Assembly (NCBI GenBank): GCA_024760905.1
Contig: CM045729.1
Span: 46,683,580-46,747,579 of the forward strand
Reading direction: 5' to 3'
From: Plotosus lineatus
Lineage: Eukaryota > Chordata > Actinopteri > Siluriformes > Plotosidae
Length of the DNA stretch: 64,000 bases
Made by a program: the position numbers and the translations under genes. Below the pieces are notes generated by a model, which was not told where the DNA came from, did not search any database, and was given only the letters and a program-made list of their open reading frames with translations. This document shows, in pieces, positions 62,469-64,000 of the stretch (the first letter of the stretch is position 1; each line of letters begins with the position of its first letter).

Positions 62469-62755
62469 GGGGCCGGTGGTGTAGTGGTTACAGTGCTGCG
62501 CTCATGATCAGGAGGTCGTGAGTTCGTATCTCACTGAGACCCTCAGTGTGCTAAGACCCTTGGGCAAGGTCTTAACCACAATTGTGCCTCTGTTCACCCA
62601 GCAGTTTAAATGGGTACCAATAAAAATATACTGGGAAGGTAACCTGTGATGGACTAGCATCCCATCCAGGAGGAGTTGAACTCCTGGTCGCTTCACGCTA
62701 CAGAAACCGGGGATAAGCACCGGCCTGATGAGCCACTAGGATCGGGTGTAAAAAC
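62469..62755 (+). mobile_element. tRNA-derived SINE (family 2)
   Basis: GCCGGTGGTGTAGTGGTTAC (A box), GTGAGTTCGTATCTC (diverged B box), then the same body as 9530-9835 through CTGATGAGCCACTAGGATCG. Imperfect target duplication: CCCATAGTTTTGCTGTGG (from 62451) and CCCATACTTTTGCAGTAG (from 62756), 15 of 18 matching. Confidence 0.85.
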
Positions 62756-62773
62756 CCATACTTTTGCAGTAGC

Positions 62774-64000
62774 AGTTTCTAATGGTTCATCGGTTGTTGG
62801 ACATTTACCAAGAGAACACAGCAAAATATTTTTCTGTTTTTTAAAGTACGGCAGAACAATCAAATGTGTTGTTACTGATGAACATTATAGACATTCCCCA
62901 GTGGCAGGGTGTCTTGAAATACCGTGTAATCTCACTTTTACAGCCAGTGAAGGCCTCATTTTACGGTTACAGAGACTGATCGAATAAAATTGGTAAGTTT
63001 GATCTACGATTTTGGTCCCAGTACACATGGGTGGTTATTAGACATGAGATCAAAAACATTGAAGGATGGCGCTTATTACGTCGGATGCGGTAACTTTAAA
63101 GCATTTTAACCTTACTAGAAGGGCTTCTCTTATTTGCTCAGCAATGAGTTAGATGTCAGCCAAACATCAGAATAATCACAATTAATTATACACATATTTG
63201 TGCTTGTGTTTTTTCACATAGGGAATTGTTAATAGAGGTGGCTGTTCTAGGATCCAGTGAATGTAATGCTGAAATTAATATTTGGAAATCTCTTAGTTTT
63301 ACATTGTTTATTTTTGCTTAGTTTTTCTTCAGGCTTTCCAAGCTGCTCCTTCTGTAACAAAAATGAGCATCAGCCTTGGGGAAGAATGAGTGGCTGGGAA
63401 TCAGGATCACTTTACAGTTTACAGCTCTTCGCTCTCATCTCACCTGTCTCCATTTAAGACCAAGTGCCTTATTTTACCAGCACAATATCAAAGGCGTACA
63501 GTACTTTAGTGTATGCTGACGCTGCTTTTCCATTAAAGAGACCAAGGACTACTTTGAGTTTCCCCCCCATGTTGAGTATGACCAAATAAGTGGAGCTGTC
63601 TGTTTAAGTTTGATTTGACTTTTATGATTTCATTAATGCGGCTATTTTTTCTATATATTTTTTTTAATTTTAGAGAGAGAGAGAGAGAGAGAGAAATAAA
63701 GAAAGAATTATTATATACAGAGCACATACAATCATTTGAGCATTACAGGCTTTCGTGCTTCTCTGTTTTGACATGTCTGAAGTTTCTGTCATAACCCGCT
63801 GTCCCAGCTGTTTCTTTCTTACAAATGTTTCAAAGGAGCACCACAGAGCCCTGGGTCTCCATGTGCTATATTAACCTTGATTTAGCTCGCTTACACCCTC
63901 TAAGCTTTTTATGAACATTTGATTAAGTATGGCGTGTTTCGTCTGTCAACATTTCCTTAAATGACAGAAACTGCTCAGCTGAGTCATCTAAGTTCACTCT
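62774..64000. other. AT-rich DNA to the window edge, no gene seen
   Basis: Short (GA)n run at 63673-63694. The 66- to 103-codon open frames have no recognisable domain. Confidence 0.4.

Noticed and set aside
63257..63457. 66-codon plus-strand frame with a hydrophobic start resembling a signal peptide
   Set aside because: No following exon with matching phase and no family similarity could be seen; too short to support.

Overview
The window looks like AT-rich genomic DNA from a teleost fish. Three things support this: spliced vertebrate immune-receptor genes with phase-1/phase-0 introns, very long CA/TG, TA and TC microsatellites, and typical fish mobile elements (Rex3 and other RTE-clade LINEs, Tc1-like and hAT transposons, tRNA-headed SINEs). 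The species is not resolved. No bacterial-style genes or operons are present, and most long open frames are decayed retrotransposon or microsatellite translation.

The real genes are three immunoglobulin-superfamily co-receptors, all on the minus strand. In transcription order they are a CD28-like gene (35363 to 32614), a CTLA4-like gene (31250 to 28749) and an ICOS-like gene (11857 to 6449). I rebuilt each from splice sites. Each has a signal-peptide exon ending in phase 1, one Ig-V exon (phase 1/1), a stalk plus transmembrane exon (phase 1/0) and one to three tail exons. Order and orientation match the mammalian CD28-CTLA4-ICOS cluster. The CTLA4-like protein keeps an FFPPPY ligand loop. The other two lack a PPP loop. 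The tails carry different tyrosine motifs: YYNT (CD28-like), YSNF (CTLA4-like), YVPM plus YMDM (ICOS-like). A CpG-rich block at about 44.6-45.0 kb lies where mammals have the divergent RAPH1 promoter; that assignment is by synteny only.

Layout: 0.1-0.7 kb tandem repeats; 0.8-5.1 kb a Rex3 LINE split by an antisense RTE LINE that itself carries a SINE; 6.4-11.9 kb ICOS-like gene with a TIR transposon, a SINE and a LINE in its introns; 12.5-27.6 kb LINE-rich spacer (two long RTE copies, an antisense Rex3, another LINE tail); 28.7-31.3 kb CTLA4-like gene, whose intron 2 holds an inverted pair of hammerhead-ribozyme motifs in Penelope-like sequence; 32.6-35.4 kb CD28-like gene with a 300-bp microsatellite intron; 35.9-44.2 kb a Tc1 element split by a LINE, an intact-ended hAT element, SINEs and a LINE piece; 44.6-45.0 kb CpG-rich block; 45-64 kb gene-poor sequence with TIR transposons and SINEs, probably the first intron or flank of the gene starting at the CpG block.
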